Notes under the pieces: generated by a model
What the model was told of the DNA's origin: nothing
Databases searched by the model: none
The model's input: the letters and a program-made list of their open reading frames with translations, nothing else
In this document: piece after piece, positions 50,142-59,767 of the stretch
How positions within the stretch are numbered: the stretch's first letter is position 1
How the letters are laid out: each line of letters starts with the position of its first letter
Program-made: the position numbers and the translations under genes
Source of the DNA: Cellulomonas xiejunii
GTDB taxonomy: Bacteria; Actinomycetota; Actinomycetes; Actinomycetales; Cellulomonadaceae
Length of the DNA: 64,000 bases
Assembly (NCBI RefSeq): GCF_024508315.1
Contig: NZ_CP101987.1
Location: forward strand, 3,658,001-3,722,000
Reading direction: 5' to 3'

Positions 50142-51101
50142 ATGACCGGGCAAGACGTGCTGACGGTCCGCGGGCTGCGCAAGCGGTACCGCGGGCGCCG
50201 CGGTGTGCAGGCGAACGACGGCATCGACCTGGACGTGTCCGCCGGTCAGGTGGTGGGGCTGCTCGGCCACAACGGCGCGGGCAAGACGACGCTCGTGCAC
50301 CAGGTCGTCGGGCTCGTGCGGCCGGACGAGGGCACCATCACCGTCACCGGCCTCGACGCGGTGGCCCACCCCGAGCACGCGCGTCGCCTCGTCTCCATCC
50401 AGGCGCAGGCCAACGTGCCGATCAGCGGCCTGACGCCACGGCGCGCCATCGAGCTCGTCGGCCGGATCCGCGGCGCGTCGCCCGCCGACGTGCGCCGCCG
50501 CGCCACGGACCTGCTCGACGCCCTCGACCTCGGCGCCTGGGCCGACACCCCGGCCGAGAAGGTGTCGGGCGGCGTCGCGCGGCTCACCGCGTTCGCCATG
50601 ACCACGGTGGTCCCCGGGCGGCTGGTCGTCCTCGACGAGCCCACCAACGACGTCGACCCGGTGCGGCGCCGGCTGCTCTGGCAGCAGATCCGCGGCCTGG
50701 CCGACGCCGGTCACGGCGTCCTGCTCGTCACGCACAACGTCCGCGAGGCGGAGCGCGTCGTCGACCACCTCGCGATCCTCGACCGCGGTGTCGTCCTGGC
50801 CGCCGACACCCCGAGCGGCCTCACCGCGCGCCTGCGCGGCACCCTCACCCTCGAGGTCGACACCGTGCCCGGCGTGCCCGTGCGCTGGCACGCCGCCGCC
50901 CGTGACGCCGCCTCCGGCCACCTGCGCGCGACAGCGAGCGTCCCGTCCGACGCGGCCGCCGACGTCGTGCGCTGGGCGCAGGACGAGGTCGAGGCCGGAC
51001 GGCTCGAGCGCTACGCGCTGACCCCCGCGTCCCTCGAGGACGTGTACGTGCAGCTCGTCGGCGAGCCCGTCGACGTCACCGAGGAGGTCCCGGCAGCATG
51101 A
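50142..51101 (+). CDS. ABC exporter ATPase with degenerate signature
   Basis: 319 residues. Walker A GHNGAGKTT, Walker B LVVLDEPTNDVDPVRRR and H-loop LLVTHN are intact, but the signature, normally LSGGQ, is VSGGVARLTAF. The C-terminal 90 residues form the extra domain found in DrrA/CcmA-type exporters. ATG 50142 has TGGAGG upstream; coupled to the permease by ATGA overlap. Confidence 0.87.
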   Translation: MTGQDVLTVRGLRKRYRGRRGVQANDGIDLDVSAGQVVGLLGHNGAGKTTLVHQVVGLVRPDEGTITVTGLDAVAHPEHARRLVSIQAQANVPISGLTPRRAIELVGRIRGASPADVRRRATDLLDALDLGAWADTPAEKVSGGVARLTAFAMTTVVPGRLVVLDEPTNDVDPVRRRLLWQQIRGLADAGHGVLLVTHNVREAERVVDHLAILDRGVVLAADTPSGLTARLRGTLTLEVDTVPGVPVRWHAAARDAASGHLRATASVPSDAAADVVRWAQDEVEAGRLERYALTPASLEDVYVQLVGEPVDVTEEVPAA

Positions 51102-51865
51102 CGACGCTCACCGCACCCGCGCCGACGCGCACCGACGGCCTGCGGCAGACCCTGCTGCTCGCGCAGTGGCAGCTGCGTCGGCAGTCGCAGTACCTGCCGC
51201 TCATGGTCGTCGTCCAGGTCTTCATGGCCGTCGCCACCGTCGTCGGCTACGGGCTGCTCGTCGGCGACCCCGACCCCGTCACCGCGCTGTTCCTGGCCAC
51301 GGGCGCGCCGACCATCACGCTCATCACCGTCGGGCTCGTGATGGTGCCGCAGATGGTCGGGCAGTCGCGCATCGAGGGGTCCCTCGACTGGATGCGGACC
51401 CTGCCCGTGCCGCGCATCGCGTTCCTGCTGTCCGACTTGCTGGTGTGGACGCTCATCGCTCTGCCCGGCATGGCCCTCGGCGTGCTCGCGGGGGTGCTGC
51501 GGTTCGACGTCGACCTGTCGATCGCGCCGTGGTTCCTGCCCGCGACCGTGCTCGTCTCGCTCACGGCCTCGGCCGTCGGCTACGCGATGGCGACGGTCCT
51601 GCCACCGCAGCTCGCGATGCTGCTCACGCAGGCCCTCGTCTTCATCGTCCTGCTGTTCTCCCCCGTGTCCTACCCCGCCGAGCGCATGCCCGCGTGGCTG
51701 CAGACCGCCCACGAGTGGCTGCCGATCGAGCCGATGGCCCAGCTCGTGCGCGCAGGACTCGCGCAGCACACGTTCGCGATGCCGACCCGCTCGCTCGTCG
51801 TGCTGCTCGTGTGGGCCGCCGCCTCGCTCGCGGGCGCTGCGATCGCCCTGCGGCGCCGCGCCTGA
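51098..51865 (+). CDS. ABC-2 type permease
   Basis: 255 residues with six membrane helices (YLPLMVVVQVFMAVATVVGY, VGLVMVPQMVGQSRIEGSLD, FLPATVLVSLTASAVGYAMA, LAMLLTQALVFIVLLFSPVS, VVLLVWAAASLAGAAIALRR). It pairs with the preceding ATPase (ATGA overlap) and is followed by a strong terminator. Drug or lipid export is likely. Confidence 0.85.
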   Translation: MTTLTAPAPTRTDGLRQTLLLAQWQLRRQSQYLPLMVVVQVFMAVATVVGYGLLVGDPDPVTALFLATGAPTITLITVGLVMVPQMVGQSRIEGSLDWMRTLPVPRIAFLLSDLLVWTLIALPGMALGVLAGVLRFDVDLSIAPWFLPATVLVSLTASAVGYAMATVLPPQLAMLLTQALVFIVLLFSPVSYPAERMPAWLQTAHEWLPIEPMAQLVRAGLAQHTFAMPTRSLVVLLVWAAASLAGAAIALRRRA

Positions 51866-51872
51866 CACCGAC

Positions 51873-51902
51873 GACGGTGGCGCCCAGGCGGGCGCCACCG
51901 TC
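51873..51902. terminator. 13-bp perfect hairpin terminator
   Basis: GACGGTGGCGCCC-AGGC-GGGCGCCACCGTC, eight bases after the permease stop. It is followed by short direct repeats of GAGCCCGAGCCGTC (51903-51930) and decayed versions up to about 51985. Confidence 0.85.
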
Positions 51903-51984
51903 GAGCCCGAGCCGTCGAGCCCGAGCCGTCGAGCCGGAGCTGCGAGCCGGTGCCGTCAGGCCGGAGTCGTCCAGGCCGGAGTCG

Positions 51985-52212
51985 TCAGGCGACCCCGGTG
52001 CTGGCTCGGTTGCCGGGGACGGGCAGGATCGTCCCCTGGTCAGCGGGCTGCCGGGTCGCGTCCTGGTCCTCGTCCGGTGCGGGCTCCGCCTGAGGCGCCG
52101 TGCTCGTGACGGGGTCGGGGACCCCGTCCGGTGTCGGGACGGCTGTGTCGTCGGGCGTGGGAACCGCGGTGTCGTCGGGCGTCGGGGTGGTGCTGTCGTC
52201 GGGGACCGACAT
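51985..52212 (-). CDS. Small acidic Pro/Asp-rich protein, paralogue 2
   Basis: 75 residues: MSVPDDSTTPTPDDTAVPTP repeats DDTAVPTP twice, then DGVPDPVTSTAPQAEPAPDE and a short tail. ATG 52212 has GGGAGG. Its homology to the 48945-49136 product includes the ribosome site, so both came from one duplication. Disordered; function unknown. Confidence 0.6.
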   Translation of the reverse strand: MSVPDDSTTPTPDDTAVPTPDDTAVPTPDGVPDPVTSTAPQAEPAPDEDQDATRQPADQGTILPVPGNRASTGVA

Positions 52213-52372
52213 CGGAGACCTCCCTCTCGTTGGTGCCCACGAGCGTCACACACCGCACTCCCCCTGTCGCGCGGAACCCCTCTGCCCCACGCGACCGAGG
52301 AATCCGGCAGTCCCACACCCACCTTCCACTGCCTCGCGACACCGAGTGATCCGGTGTTCGCAGGCCCCGAAT

Positions 52373-52394
52373 CCTCTGGCTCGTGAGCCAGAGG
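52373..52394. other. 22-base perfect dyad in a 299-base gap
   Basis: CCTCTGGCTC-GT-GAGCCAGAGG. The interval 52213-52511 carries no convincing gene. It holds the leader of the small acidic gene, this dyad, and the GAGGAGG ribosome site of the next ABC gene. The dyad may be a terminator or an operator. Confidence 0.5.
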
Positions 52395-52511
52395 GGGACG
52401 GGGGTCATCCCTGCGGCGTATGCCACCGGCCTGCACAGATGCGTCTCACGGGCGTCCCGGTGGCACCCGGTCCCTCCGTACGTTCGAGTCACACCCGAAC
52501 GAGGAGGACGC

Positions 52512-53459
52512 ATGATCGAGGCCAACGGTCTGACCAAGCGGTACGGCGACAAGACGGTCGTCGACCACATGGACTTCACGGTCCAGCCGGGCAAGGTCAC
52601 GGGCTTCCTGGGCCCCAACGGCGCCGGCAAGTCGACGACGATGCGCATGGTCGTCGGGCTCGACCGGCCCAGCGCCGGCAGCGTCACCGTCAACGGCAAG
52701 CCCTACGCGCAGCACCGCGCGCCGCTCGGCGAGGTGGGCATGCTGCTCGACGCCAAGGCCGTGCACGGCGGGCGGTCGGCGCGCGAGCACCTGCTGGCGC
52801 AGGCCACGACGCACGGCATCGGCAAGCGCCGCGTCGAGGAGGTCATGGAGCTCACGGGCCTCACGTCGGTCGCCCGCCAGCGCGCCGGACGCTTCTCGCT
52901 CGGCATGGGGCAGCGCCTGGGCATCGCCGCGGCGCTGCTGGGCGACCCGCAGACGCTGATCCTCGACGAGCCGGTCAACGGGCTGGACCCCGAGGGCGTC
53001 CTGTGGGTGCGCACGCTGCTGCGCGGCCTGGCCACCGAGGGACGCACCGTCTTCCTGTCGTCGCACCTGATGTCGGAGATGGCGCTCACGGCCGACCACC
53101 TCATCGTCATCGGGCGGGGTCGGATCGTCGCGGACGCCCCCGTCGCCGACGTCGTCGCGCTGGCCGGCAAGCCCGCCGTGCGCGTCCGCACGCCCGACGT
53201 CCGCCGCCTCGCCGCGCTGCTCGCCACGCAGCCCGGCATCGAGCTCGCGTCCACCGGCCCGGACGTCCTCGACGTCACCGGCACCACTGCCCCGGAGGTC
53301 GCCGCGCTCGCCGCGAGCGCCGGGATCGTCCTCCACGAGCTCGCCCCCGTGCAGGCCTCCCTCGAGGACGCGTACCTGCAGCTCACCGGCGACTCCGTCG
53401 AGTACCGCTCGACGGCCGCCGACGCCACCACCCGCCCCGTCGCAGGAGCCCACCGATGA
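52512..53459 (+). CDS. ABC exporter ATPase (BcrA/DrrA-like)
   Basis: 315 residues. Walker A GPNGAGKST, signature FSLGMGQRLGIA (LSGGQ replaced by SLGMG, as is usual in this subfamily), Walker B LILDEPVNGLDPEGV, H-loop VFLSSH. A C-terminal domain follows (PDVRRLAALLATQPGIELAS). ATG 52512 has GAGGAGG. Coupled to its permease, and followed by a kinase/regulator pair: the usual arrangement of a bacitracin/lantibiotic-type detoxification module. Confidence 0.9.
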   Translation: MIEANGLTKRYGDKTVVDHMDFTVQPGKVTGFLGPNGAGKSTTMRMVVGLDRPSAGSVTVNGKPYAQHRAPLGEVGMLLDAKAVHGGRSAREHLLAQATTHGIGKRRVEEVMELTGLTSVARQRAGRFSLGMGQRLGIAAALLGDPQTLILDEPVNGLDPEGVLWVRTLLRGLATEGRTVFLSSHLMSEMALTADHLIVIGRGRIVADAPVADVVALAGKPAVRVRTPDVRRLAALLATQPGIELASTGPDVLDVTGTTAPEVAALAASAGIVLHELAPVQASLEDAYLQLTGDSVEYRSTAADATTRPVAGAHR

Positions 53460-54313
53460 CCACCGCCACGCCCTCCACGTCCCTGCCCGCCAGCCGCACG
53501 CGGCCCCGCACCGTCGTGCAGCCCGTGACCTTCGGCCGCCTCGTCGCGTCCGAGTGGGTCAAGATCCGCTCGCTGCGCTCGACGTGGTGGACGGCCCTGC
53601 TCGCCGTCGCGTTCTTCCCCCTGATGGGAGCCATGCGCGCCTCGAGCGTCTCCGGCATCGCGGAGGACGCCCCGGACGACTGGTTCGTCGGGCCCGTGTA
53701 CGCGATCTCCGGGCTCACGCTCGCGCAGCTGGTGCTGTCCGGGCTCGCGGTCGTCGTCATCACCGCCGAGTACCGCACGGGGCAGATCCGCTCGACCCTC
53801 GCGGCCGCACCGGCCCGCGTGCCGGTGCTGCTCGCCAAGCTCGTCGTCGTCGTCGGGCTCGTGCTCGCCACGGGCCTCGTCGGGTCCCTCGCCGGGTGGG
53901 CGTCCGTCGTGCCGTGGTTCGAGAAGCTGCAGATGACGGTCGACCTCACCGACCCCGAGCACCTGCGGATCATGCTGGGCGTGCCGCTGTACCTAGCCGC
54001 CATGGCGGCCCTCGCGTACGGGATCGGCGCGGTCCTGCGCAGCTCCGCGGCCGGCATCGCGACGGTCCTGGGCCTCGTCTTCGTCATCGAGCCCACGATC
54101 TCCTACATCCCGTGGAAGCCCGTCCAGGACCTCGCGTCGCTCCTGCCGTCGGCCGCGGGTGGTCGGCTCATCACCAACGACGTCACCGGCTCCGTGATCT
54201 CGGGCTCGCAGAGCACGGCGCTGGGCCCCTGGGAGGGCTACGGCGTGCTTGTCGCCTGGGCCGTCGCCGCGGTCGTCGTCGCGGCCGTGCTGCTGCGCCG
54301 TCGGGACGCCTGA
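53456..54313 (+). CDS. ABC-2 type permease (DrrB/ABC-2_3-like)
   Basis: 285 residues. The cytoplasmic start FGRLVASEWVKIRSLRSTWW is the standard opening of these permeases; six helices follow (LTLAQLVLSGLAVVVITAEY, TGQIRSTLAAAPARVPVLLA, VVVVGLVLATGLVGSLAGWA, LAAMAALAYGIGAVLRSSAA). The ATG overlaps the ATPase stop (ATGA). Confidence 0.87.
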   Translation: MTTATPSTSLPASRTRPRTVVQPVTFGRLVASEWVKIRSLRSTWWTALLAVAFFPLMGAMRASSVSGIAEDAPDDWFVGPVYAISGLTLAQLVLSGLAVVVITAEYRTGQIRSTLAAAPARVPVLLAKLVVVVGLVLATGLVGSLAGWASVVPWFEKLQMTVDLTDPEHLRIMLGVPLYLAAMAALAYGIGAVLRSSAAGIATVLGLVFVIEPTISYIPWKPVQDLASLLPSAAGGRLITNDVTGSVISGSQSTALGPWEGYGVLVAWAVAAVVVAAVLLRRRDA

Positions 54314-54337
54314 GCCGTGACCTGGGAGGATGCGCAG

Positions 54338-55927
54338 GTGACTGACGCGACGCCCCCCGAGGGCCGGGCCGCAGGGCTCGGCCCTCGCGGGTCGGCCACG
54401 GCCGCCGCGGACGATCGCTCGCCGCGCCCCGTCGGGCGCGTCCGGGCCCGGCTGCGGGCGATGACCAGCGCCTCGGCACGGACGTGGTGGCGGGCGCTGG
54501 CGTCCATGGTGCTCGTCGCCGCGTTCGTCGCGTGGGGCGCCATGATGGCGGTCGGCGCCGAGTCGATGTACACGCTCAGCCGGTACGTCGGCCAGCAGCA
54601 GACCGACACCATGGCCTACGGGTCGGCGCTGCTCACCCTGGTGGGCGCGGGCGTGCTGCTCGCGCGGCACCGCTGGCCGGAGCTGGTCGCGGCCGTCCTG
54701 GCGGCGCTCGCGATCGCGACGCTCGTCGTCGCCGGCGCGACCAACGGGTACGAGCTGGCGCTCGCGGCCGCGCTGTTCGCCGTCGCGGCCGCCCGCCCGC
54801 CCCGCACGACGTGGCTCGTGGCCCTGGCCGTCCTGGCGCCGGTGCTCGTCGCCGCACGGCTCGCGCCGCGCGTGGGGCTCGTCGGGTCCCTCGCCGCGGG
54901 CGGCGCACCCGGCGAGGTCGACGCGGTCTCGCGGTTCCGGCTGCCCTGGATCCTCGCGGACGTGCTGCCGCCCTCGTGGGTCATCACCGCCCTGCCCGTG
55001 GTCGTGCTCGCGCTGTTCGGCATCGCGTTCGGCACCCTCGTGCGCACCGCCCGGCTCCGGGCCGCCGACCTCGCGGAGGTCGCCGCGGCGCGCGCCGCCG
55101 AGGAGGAGCACCGTGCCCGCGTCACGCAGGCCGACGAGCGCGCCCGCGTGGCGCGCGAGATGCACGACGTCATCGCGCACTCCATCACCGTGATGATCGC
55201 GCTGGGCGGTGGCGCCGCCGCGGCGATCGACCGGTCGCCCGACCAGGCCCGGCGCGCGCTCGACGAGCTCGTCGACACCGGGCGCGGTGCGCTCGGTGAC
55301 GTGCGACGCATCCTCGGCCTGCTGCACGCGCCGGACGACACGCACGCTGCCGACCGTCCGGAACGCGCCGTCGCCGGTGCGACCGCACACCCGGCCGGCT
55401 CGGCGGCGGGCGACGACGCGTCGTCCGGCGACGTGCCGATGGCCCCGCAGCCCGGTGTCGAGGACCTCGACCGCCTGGTCGAGCGGTTCCGCACCGCCGG
55501 CCTGCCCGTGCGCACCGCGGGACTCGCCGTGGCCGGGCTCGAGGGCCTGGACGCCACCGTCCAGCTCGCCGTGTTCCGCGTCGTGCAGGAGTCCCTCACC
55601 AACACGCTGCGTCACGCGCCCGGCACGGCGTCCGTCGACGTCGCCGTGCGGCGGCTGGCCGACGCGGTCGAGGTCGTCGTCGCCGACCGCGGCCCGGGCA
55701 ACGAGGACCGCGCCGCCACTGCGCCGGTCCCGGGGTCGGGGCGCGGAATCGCAGGCATGACCGGACGCGTCGCCGCCTTCGGTGGGACGCTCGAGGCCGG
55801 CCCGCACCTCGGCGGGTGGCGCGTGCGCGCGGTCCTGCCGCAGCCCGGCGGCACGACCGGCGCGACGACGGGCGCGACCCCCCGCGTCGAGCAGGCCGTG
55901 CCGGCGACGAACGAAGGAGAGGCATGA
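54338..55927 (+). CDS. Sensor histidine kinase of the ABC/two-component module
   Basis: 529 residues. A 45-residue basic/acidic head precedes five or six helices, a coiled-coil linker, the HisKA_3 segment [20 protein letters not shown] with the phosphoacceptor His near 275, an Ala/Asp-rich insert, and the HATPase ([36 protein letters not shown]). GTG 54338 is chosen because GGGAGG lies eight bases upstream; a GTG at 54317 has none. It overlaps the regulator start (ATGA). Confidence 0.85.
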   Translation: MTDATPPEGRAAGLGPRGSATAAADDRSPRPVGRVRARLRAMTSASARTWWRALASMVLVAAFVAWGAMMAVGAESMYTLSRYVGQQQTDTMAYGSALLTLVGAGVLLARHRWPELVAAVLAALAIATLVVAGATNGYELALAAALFAVAAARPPRTTWLVALAVLAPVLVAARLAPRVGLVGSLAAGGAPGEVDAVSRFRLPWILADVLPPSWVITALPVVVLALFGIAFGTLVRTARLRAADLAEVAAARAAEEEHRARVTQADERARVAREMHDVIAHSITVMIALGGGAAAAIDRSPDQARRALDELVDTGRGALGDVRRILGLLHAPDDTHAADRPERAVAGATAHPAGSAAGDDASSGDVPMAPQPGVEDLDRLVERFRTAGLPVRTAGLAVAGLEGLDATVQLAVFRVVQESLTNTLRHAPGTASVDVAVRRLADAVEVVVADRGPGNEDRAATAPVPGSGRGIAGMTGRVAAFGGTLEAGPHLGGWRVRAVLPQPGGTTGATTGATPRVEQAVPATNEGEA

Positions 55928-56598
55928 TCCGCGTCCTGCTGGTCGACGACCAGGCACTCATCCGCATGGGCTTCCGGCTGCTGATCGACAGCACCGAGGA
56001 CCTCGAGGTCGTCGGGGAGGCGCAGGACGGGCAGTCCGCGATCGAGCAGGTCGCCGCGCTGCGTCCCGACGTCGTCCTCATGGACGTGCGCATGCCGGGG
56101 GTCAACGGCATCGACGCGACCGCGCGCATCGTCGAGACGCACCCCGAGACGCGCGTGCTCGTCCTGACGACGTTCGACCTCGACGAGTACGCGTTCGCGG
56201 CGCTGCGCGCCGGGGCCAGCGGGTTCCTGCTCAAGGACGCCGCCCCGGCCGAGCTGTCCGCCGCCGTGCGGACCGTCGCGTCCGGCGAGGCCGTGGTGTC
56301 CGCGCGCATCACGCGCCGCATGCTCGAGCTGTTCGCGGGGCACCTGCCCGCGGGTGCGTCCGTCGCCGACCCGAACGCCCCGCACCCCCGCCTCGCCGAC
56401 CTCACGCCCCGCGAGGTCGAGGTGCTGCGGGAGGTCGCCGAGGGGCTGTCCAACGCGGAGATCGCCGGGCGCCTGTTCCTGTCGGAGGCGACCGTGAAGA
56501 CGCACGTCGGACGCATCCTCGCCAAGCTCGGGGTGCGGGACCGGGTGCAGGCCGTCGTGGTGGCGTACGAGACGGGGCTGGTGCGGGTGGGGGGGTGA
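55924..56598 (+). CDS. NarL/LuxR-family response regulator of the ABC module
   Basis: 224 residues. Receiver: [16 protein letters not shown], phosphoacceptor Asp in [37 protein letters not shown]-binding domain: [40 protein letters not shown]. It probably controls the ABC pair at 52512-54313 in response to the kinase. Confidence 0.9.
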   Translation: MIRVLLVDDQALIRMGFRLLIDSTEDLEVVGEAQDGQSAIEQVAALRPDVVLMDVRMPGVNGIDATARIVETHPETRVLVLTTFDLDEYAFAALRAGASGFLLKDAAPAELSAAVRTVASGEAVVSARITRRMLELFAGHLPAGASVADPNAPHPRLADLTPREVEVLREVAEGLSNAEIAGRLFLSEATVKTHVGRILAKLGVRDRVQAVVVAYETGLVRVGG

Positions 56599-56826
56599 GG
56601 CACGCGGCCCGTCGGGTCGTCGGTGCGCAGGTGCGCGACGAACGGCGCCGGGTCGTGTACCCACCACACGGAGGCCTCGCCGAGGCCGTCCGTGAGCGTG
56701 ATGCGGTGCGGGCCGACGCGGGTCAGCCGCCCGCGGCTCCGGACGGGGCCTACCTCAAGGCCGACCGCCGGTACCGAAGGGCGTCACCGCATGCGCTCGG
56801 CGTCCGCCGACCAGGTCGGCGTGAGC
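56599..56826. other. Gap with a coding-like remnant on the minus strand
   Basis: 228 bases without an accepted gene. On the minus strand about 56763-56610 reads GRLTRVGPHRITLTDGLGEA followed by SVWWVHDPAPFVAHLRTDDP, which looks protein-like, but it has no ATG, is preceded by a stop and runs antisense into the regulator gene. It may be the end of a lost gene. Confidence 0.3.
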
Positions 56827-57324
56827 TCACTCCTCGTCGAGCGGAGGGATCGGCACGGCGCGGTCGAAGCGCGCACCCGCCGGGTTGCTCGGCAGCAGCA
56901 TGAACACGATGCCGACGAGCACGAGCCCGGGGACGAGGCACATCAGGAGCAACCAGCCGGACAGGTTCGCGTCGTGCATGCGGCGGACCGCCAGGGCGAG
57001 GCCGGGGATGAGGAGCAGGAGCCAGGCCAGGGCGGCCAGGCCGAGCACGATCCCCATCACCCAGCCGAAGGCGGTCGAGTCGTCGCCGACGATGCTGCCG
57101 GTCACGCCCGCGACCACCGCCCCGACGACGCCGAAACCCACCTCGACCAGCAGGTAGAACAACGCGGCCCACCAGTACTCGCTGCGGCTCGCCCGACCGC
57201 TGAACACCGTGTAGCGACGCAACAGGCGGCGGACCGCCTGGGGGAACGTCGCGCCCGGGAGCGGCGAGTCGTCGAAGAGGTCGTCGGGCAGGTCCGTCGT
57301 CACCGCTGCGTAGTTCTCCGTCAC
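56827..57324 (-). CDS. DUF805 membrane protein
   Basis: 165 residues. FSGRASRSEYWWAALFYLLV and LALAVRRMHDANLSGWLLLM are the DUF805 signatures, with four membrane helices. GTG 57324 follows a -10-like TAGGCT by eight bases, suggesting a leaderless mRNA. Function of the family is unknown. Confidence 0.85.
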   Translation of the reverse strand: MTENYAAVTTDLPDDLFDDSPLPGATFPQAVRRLLRRYTVFSGRASRSEYWWAALFYLLVEVGFGVVGAVVAGVTGSIVGDDSTAFGWVMGIVLGLAALAWLLLLIPGLALAVRRMHDANLSGWLLLMCLVPGLVLVGIVFMLLPSNPAGARFDRAVPIPPLDEE

Positions 57325-57467
57325 GGTCCGTGAGCCTAGGGCGCGAGCGTGCGCCCCGTCCTCGATTTCCACAGGATGCCCCCGGACGGCCCCTCCTGAT
57401 GCGCGGCACCTCGCACCTGTGGATGACGTCGCCGTGTGTCCGGATTGATCCGATACGTTCCCCTGCT

Positions 57468-57755
57468 ATGGGGCACCTGCGGCTGAGCACCGACGAGCTG
57501 ATCGCCGTCGGCACCGACCTGCGCACCGTGGCGCGCGAGTTCGAGGACGCCAACGCGACCAGCGACGCCGTCGCCGAGGCCGTCGGGCACGCGGGCCTGG
57601 CCGCCAAGGTCCGGGACTTCGCGCACGGCTGGGACGGCCACCGTGCCGAGATGCTCGAGGAGATCGCCCGACTGGCCGACGCGTGCACCGGCATCGGCGA
57701 CAACTTCGAGCGCATCGACACCGAGTTCGCCGCGGCCCTGCGCGGTCACGTGTGA
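57468..57755 (+). CDS. WXG100-like small helical protein
   Basis: 95 residues: LSTDELIAVGTDLRTVAREF, a turn with FAHGWDGHRAEMLEE, then IARLADACTGIGDNFERIDT. A two-helix hairpin with a W-D-G turn in place of WXG is the design of Esx-type secreted partners. ATG 57468 is followed by a GTGA overlap into the next gene, so the pair is co-translated, as Esx partners and effector genes are. Confidence 0.7.
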   Translation: MGHLRLSTDELIAVGTDLRTVAREFEDANATSDAVAEAVGHAGLAAKVRDFAHGWDGHRAEMLEEIARLADACTGIGDNFERIDTEFAAALRGHV

Positions 57756-59092
57756 GCCGGCCGTACTCCTGGTACCCGTTGGCGACCAGCGACCCCGTCC
57801 CCGGCGACCCTGCCGTCGTCCGCGCCGGTGGCGACCACTACCGCCAGGTCGCCACCGCCATCGGCGATGCCGAGCGCGTCCTGCGCGCACTGGTCGACGC
57901 CCAGGACGCGGTCTCGGAAGCGGTCGACGCGATCCGGGACCGCACGCACGCCGTCGCCGACCGCATCCGCAGAGCGCACGCCAGGTACGACGCCGCCGGT
58001 GACGCCCTTGTGCGGTACTCCCTCCAGCTCGACCTCGCCCAGACCCAGTCCCTCGACGCCCTGCACACAGCCCAGTCGGCCCAGCACTCCTTGGACCTCG
58101 CCGAGGACGCCGTCCGCCGCTCGCGGATCCTGCTCGAGGACGCCATCGACCTCGGCGAGGACACCACGACCCAGCAGCACGCCCTCACCACGGCCCGCTC
58201 CGGACGCTCCGACGCCGAGATCGACCTCGCGCGCGCCCGGCTCGCCCTCGCCGAAGCCGTCGAACGCCGCGACACCGCCGCGCCACGTGCCATGGACGAG
58301 CTCGACACCGGCATGGACGACACCCTCCACGACGGATGGTGGGAGGACTGGGGCGCAGACGTCGCGCAGACGGTGTCGACGTGGGCGGGGAACATCAGCG
58401 CCGGCCTCGGCGTCGCCTCGCTGCTGCTCGGCTGGGTTCCCGTCCTCGGCCAGGTGCTCGTCGTCGCCGCCCTCGTCACAGCGGGTGCGGCACTGATCGC
58501 CGACACAGCACTCGCACTCAAGAGCGGCGATGGAGCCGACTGGTTCAACGTCGGCATGGGCGTGCTCGGATTCCTCTCGTTCGGAGCGAGCAGGTACCTG
58601 ACCAAGGCGCTCGACGCCTTCCAGGTCGAGGCGTCATCGGTCTCGGCGCTGGCGCAGCGGCTCGCGAGCCGCAGGCTGCCGGGGCCGACGCGGGCGGCCA
58701 CGTCAGGTCCCCGCCCCATCGGTGCGCCGGCGGAACGCCCCTCGCTCGCCACGACAGCAGACCGCACCACGCCCTGGAGGAACCAGGTGCGAGCGGCATG
58801 GGACAAGGTGCGCGCTCTGCACGGGAGTGACCGCGTACTGGCGCTCGCCGGCCACGGGGACGTCGCCCTGACGAACAACGCACTCCAGGCACAGCTGCTC
58901 GACTCGTTCCCCTCACGGCCCCTGTCCGCCATGGTCCTGGTCTGCCCGACGATCAAGGGCGCGGCGCTGGAGGCGGGTGCCGTCGTCCTCTACGCAGGTG
59001 ATGTGGCCATGGCGTACACGTCTGTCAGCAAGGCGGTCGTCGAGGCGGCAATCGGCCCGCGACCATCTCCCGCGGCGCGTCTGGGCCTCTGA
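57752..59092 (+). CDS. Putative type VII secretion substrate/toxin
   Basis: 446 residues. GDPAVVRAGGDHYRQVATAI begins a long helical domain to about 190 (LXG/WXG-like), then the hydrophobic LGVASLLLGWVPVLGQVLVV, AALVTAGAALIADTALALKS and WFNVGMGVLGFLSFGASRYL that precede toxin tips in many WXG100 effectors. The C-terminal 130 residues (DRVLALAGHGDVALTNNALQ) have no family I know. GTG start overlaps the WXG100-like stop. No immunity gene is obvious; the next two genes are candidates. Confidence 0.65.
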   Translation: MSRPYSWYPLATSDPVPGDPAVVRAGGDHYRQVATAIGDAERVLRALVDAQDAVSEAVDAIRDRTHAVADRIRRAHARYDAAGDALVRYSLQLDLAQTQSLDALHTAQSAQHSLDLAEDAVRRSRILLEDAIDLGEDTTTQQHALTTARSGRSDAEIDLARARLALAEAVERRDTAAPRAMDELDTGMDDTLHDGWWEDWGADVAQTVSTWAGNISAGLGVASLLLGWVPVLGQVLVVAALVTAGAALIADTALALKSGDGADWFNVGMGVLGFLSFGASRYLTKALDAFQVEASSVSALAQRLASRRLPGPTRAATSGPRPIGAPAERPSLATTADRTTPWRNQVRAAWDKVRALHGSDRVLALAGHGDVALTNNALQAQLLDSFPSRPLSAMVLVCPTIKGAALEAGAVVLYAGDVAMAYTSVSKAVVEAAIGPRPSPAARLGL

Positions 59093-59121
59093 CATGCACC
59101 GCGATCTCGAAAGGACATGAC

Positions 59122-59709
59122 GTGACCCAGCGGCGGATCCACTCGCTCACGTGGCGACCTCCCGACGACTGGTTGTCGTGGAGCCTCGACGCCGTCGTCG
59201 AGGCCCGCACGGACGCCGCAACGCTCGCCGACGGCCGCACCCTCGATGCGCTCATGGCAGCAGTCGCAGAGTTTCAGACGATCGTCACGCAGGAGGTGCC
59301 CGGAACCGCCGCGGCAGCGTTGTGGGTACCCGATCCACAGACCCGCGAACCGTTGGCGACAGCGGCCTTACGGGTCACCTCCCCGGGGCCGGAGGGGCGC
59401 TGGGACCTGGAGGAGACGCTGGACTTCGCGCGGTCGACGGTCAGGGTCCCAACCGGCGTGAAGCTGCTCGACGTCGCCGCGCTCCCGACGACCACACCGG
59501 CAGGTGACGCCGTCATCCAGATCGTCGACAGCCGTCCGCGTTTCGGCCGTCGCGTCAACCGGGAGTGGGTCTGGTTCATCCTGCCTCCCAGCACCCAGGA
59601 GACCTTGCTCCTTCAGGTCCAGTGCGACCTCGTGCGGTTCTTCGACGAGGTCTCCGACCTGACGGCGGAGATCGCCGACACGGTCGCCGTCGAGCTGGAA
59701 CCGGCGTGA
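59122..59709 (+). CDS. Hypothetical protein A of the WXG100-like cluster
   Basis: 195 residues, GTG 59122 with AAAGGA upstream. A Trp-rich start (IHSLTWRPPDDWLSWSLDAV), VTQEVPGTAAAALWVPDPQT, and a strand-helix end LLQVQCDLVRFFDEVSDLTA. Shape and ending resemble hypothetical protein B (59768), so they may be distant paralogues. No membrane segment. Function unknown. Confidence 0.6.
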   Translation: MTQRRIHSLTWRPPDDWLSWSLDAVVEARTDAATLADGRTLDALMAAVAEFQTIVTQEVPGTAAAALWVPDPQTREPLATAALRVTSPGPEGRWDLEETLDFARSTVRVPTGVKLLDVAALPTTTPAGDAVIQIVDSRPRFGRRVNREWVWFILPPSTQETLLLQVQCDLVRFFDEVSDLTAEIADTVAVELEPA

Positions 59710-59767
59710 GTACGGGACGCGACGACCAGCGCCCGGCGCTGCGTGCGCCGCTCGGGCCCGAGTCGCC

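Noticed and set aside
56610..56763. Protein-like minus-strand reading with SVWWVHDPAPF
   Set aside because: No start codon of good context, an upstream stop, and continuation antisense into the response regulator; kept only as a possible remnant.
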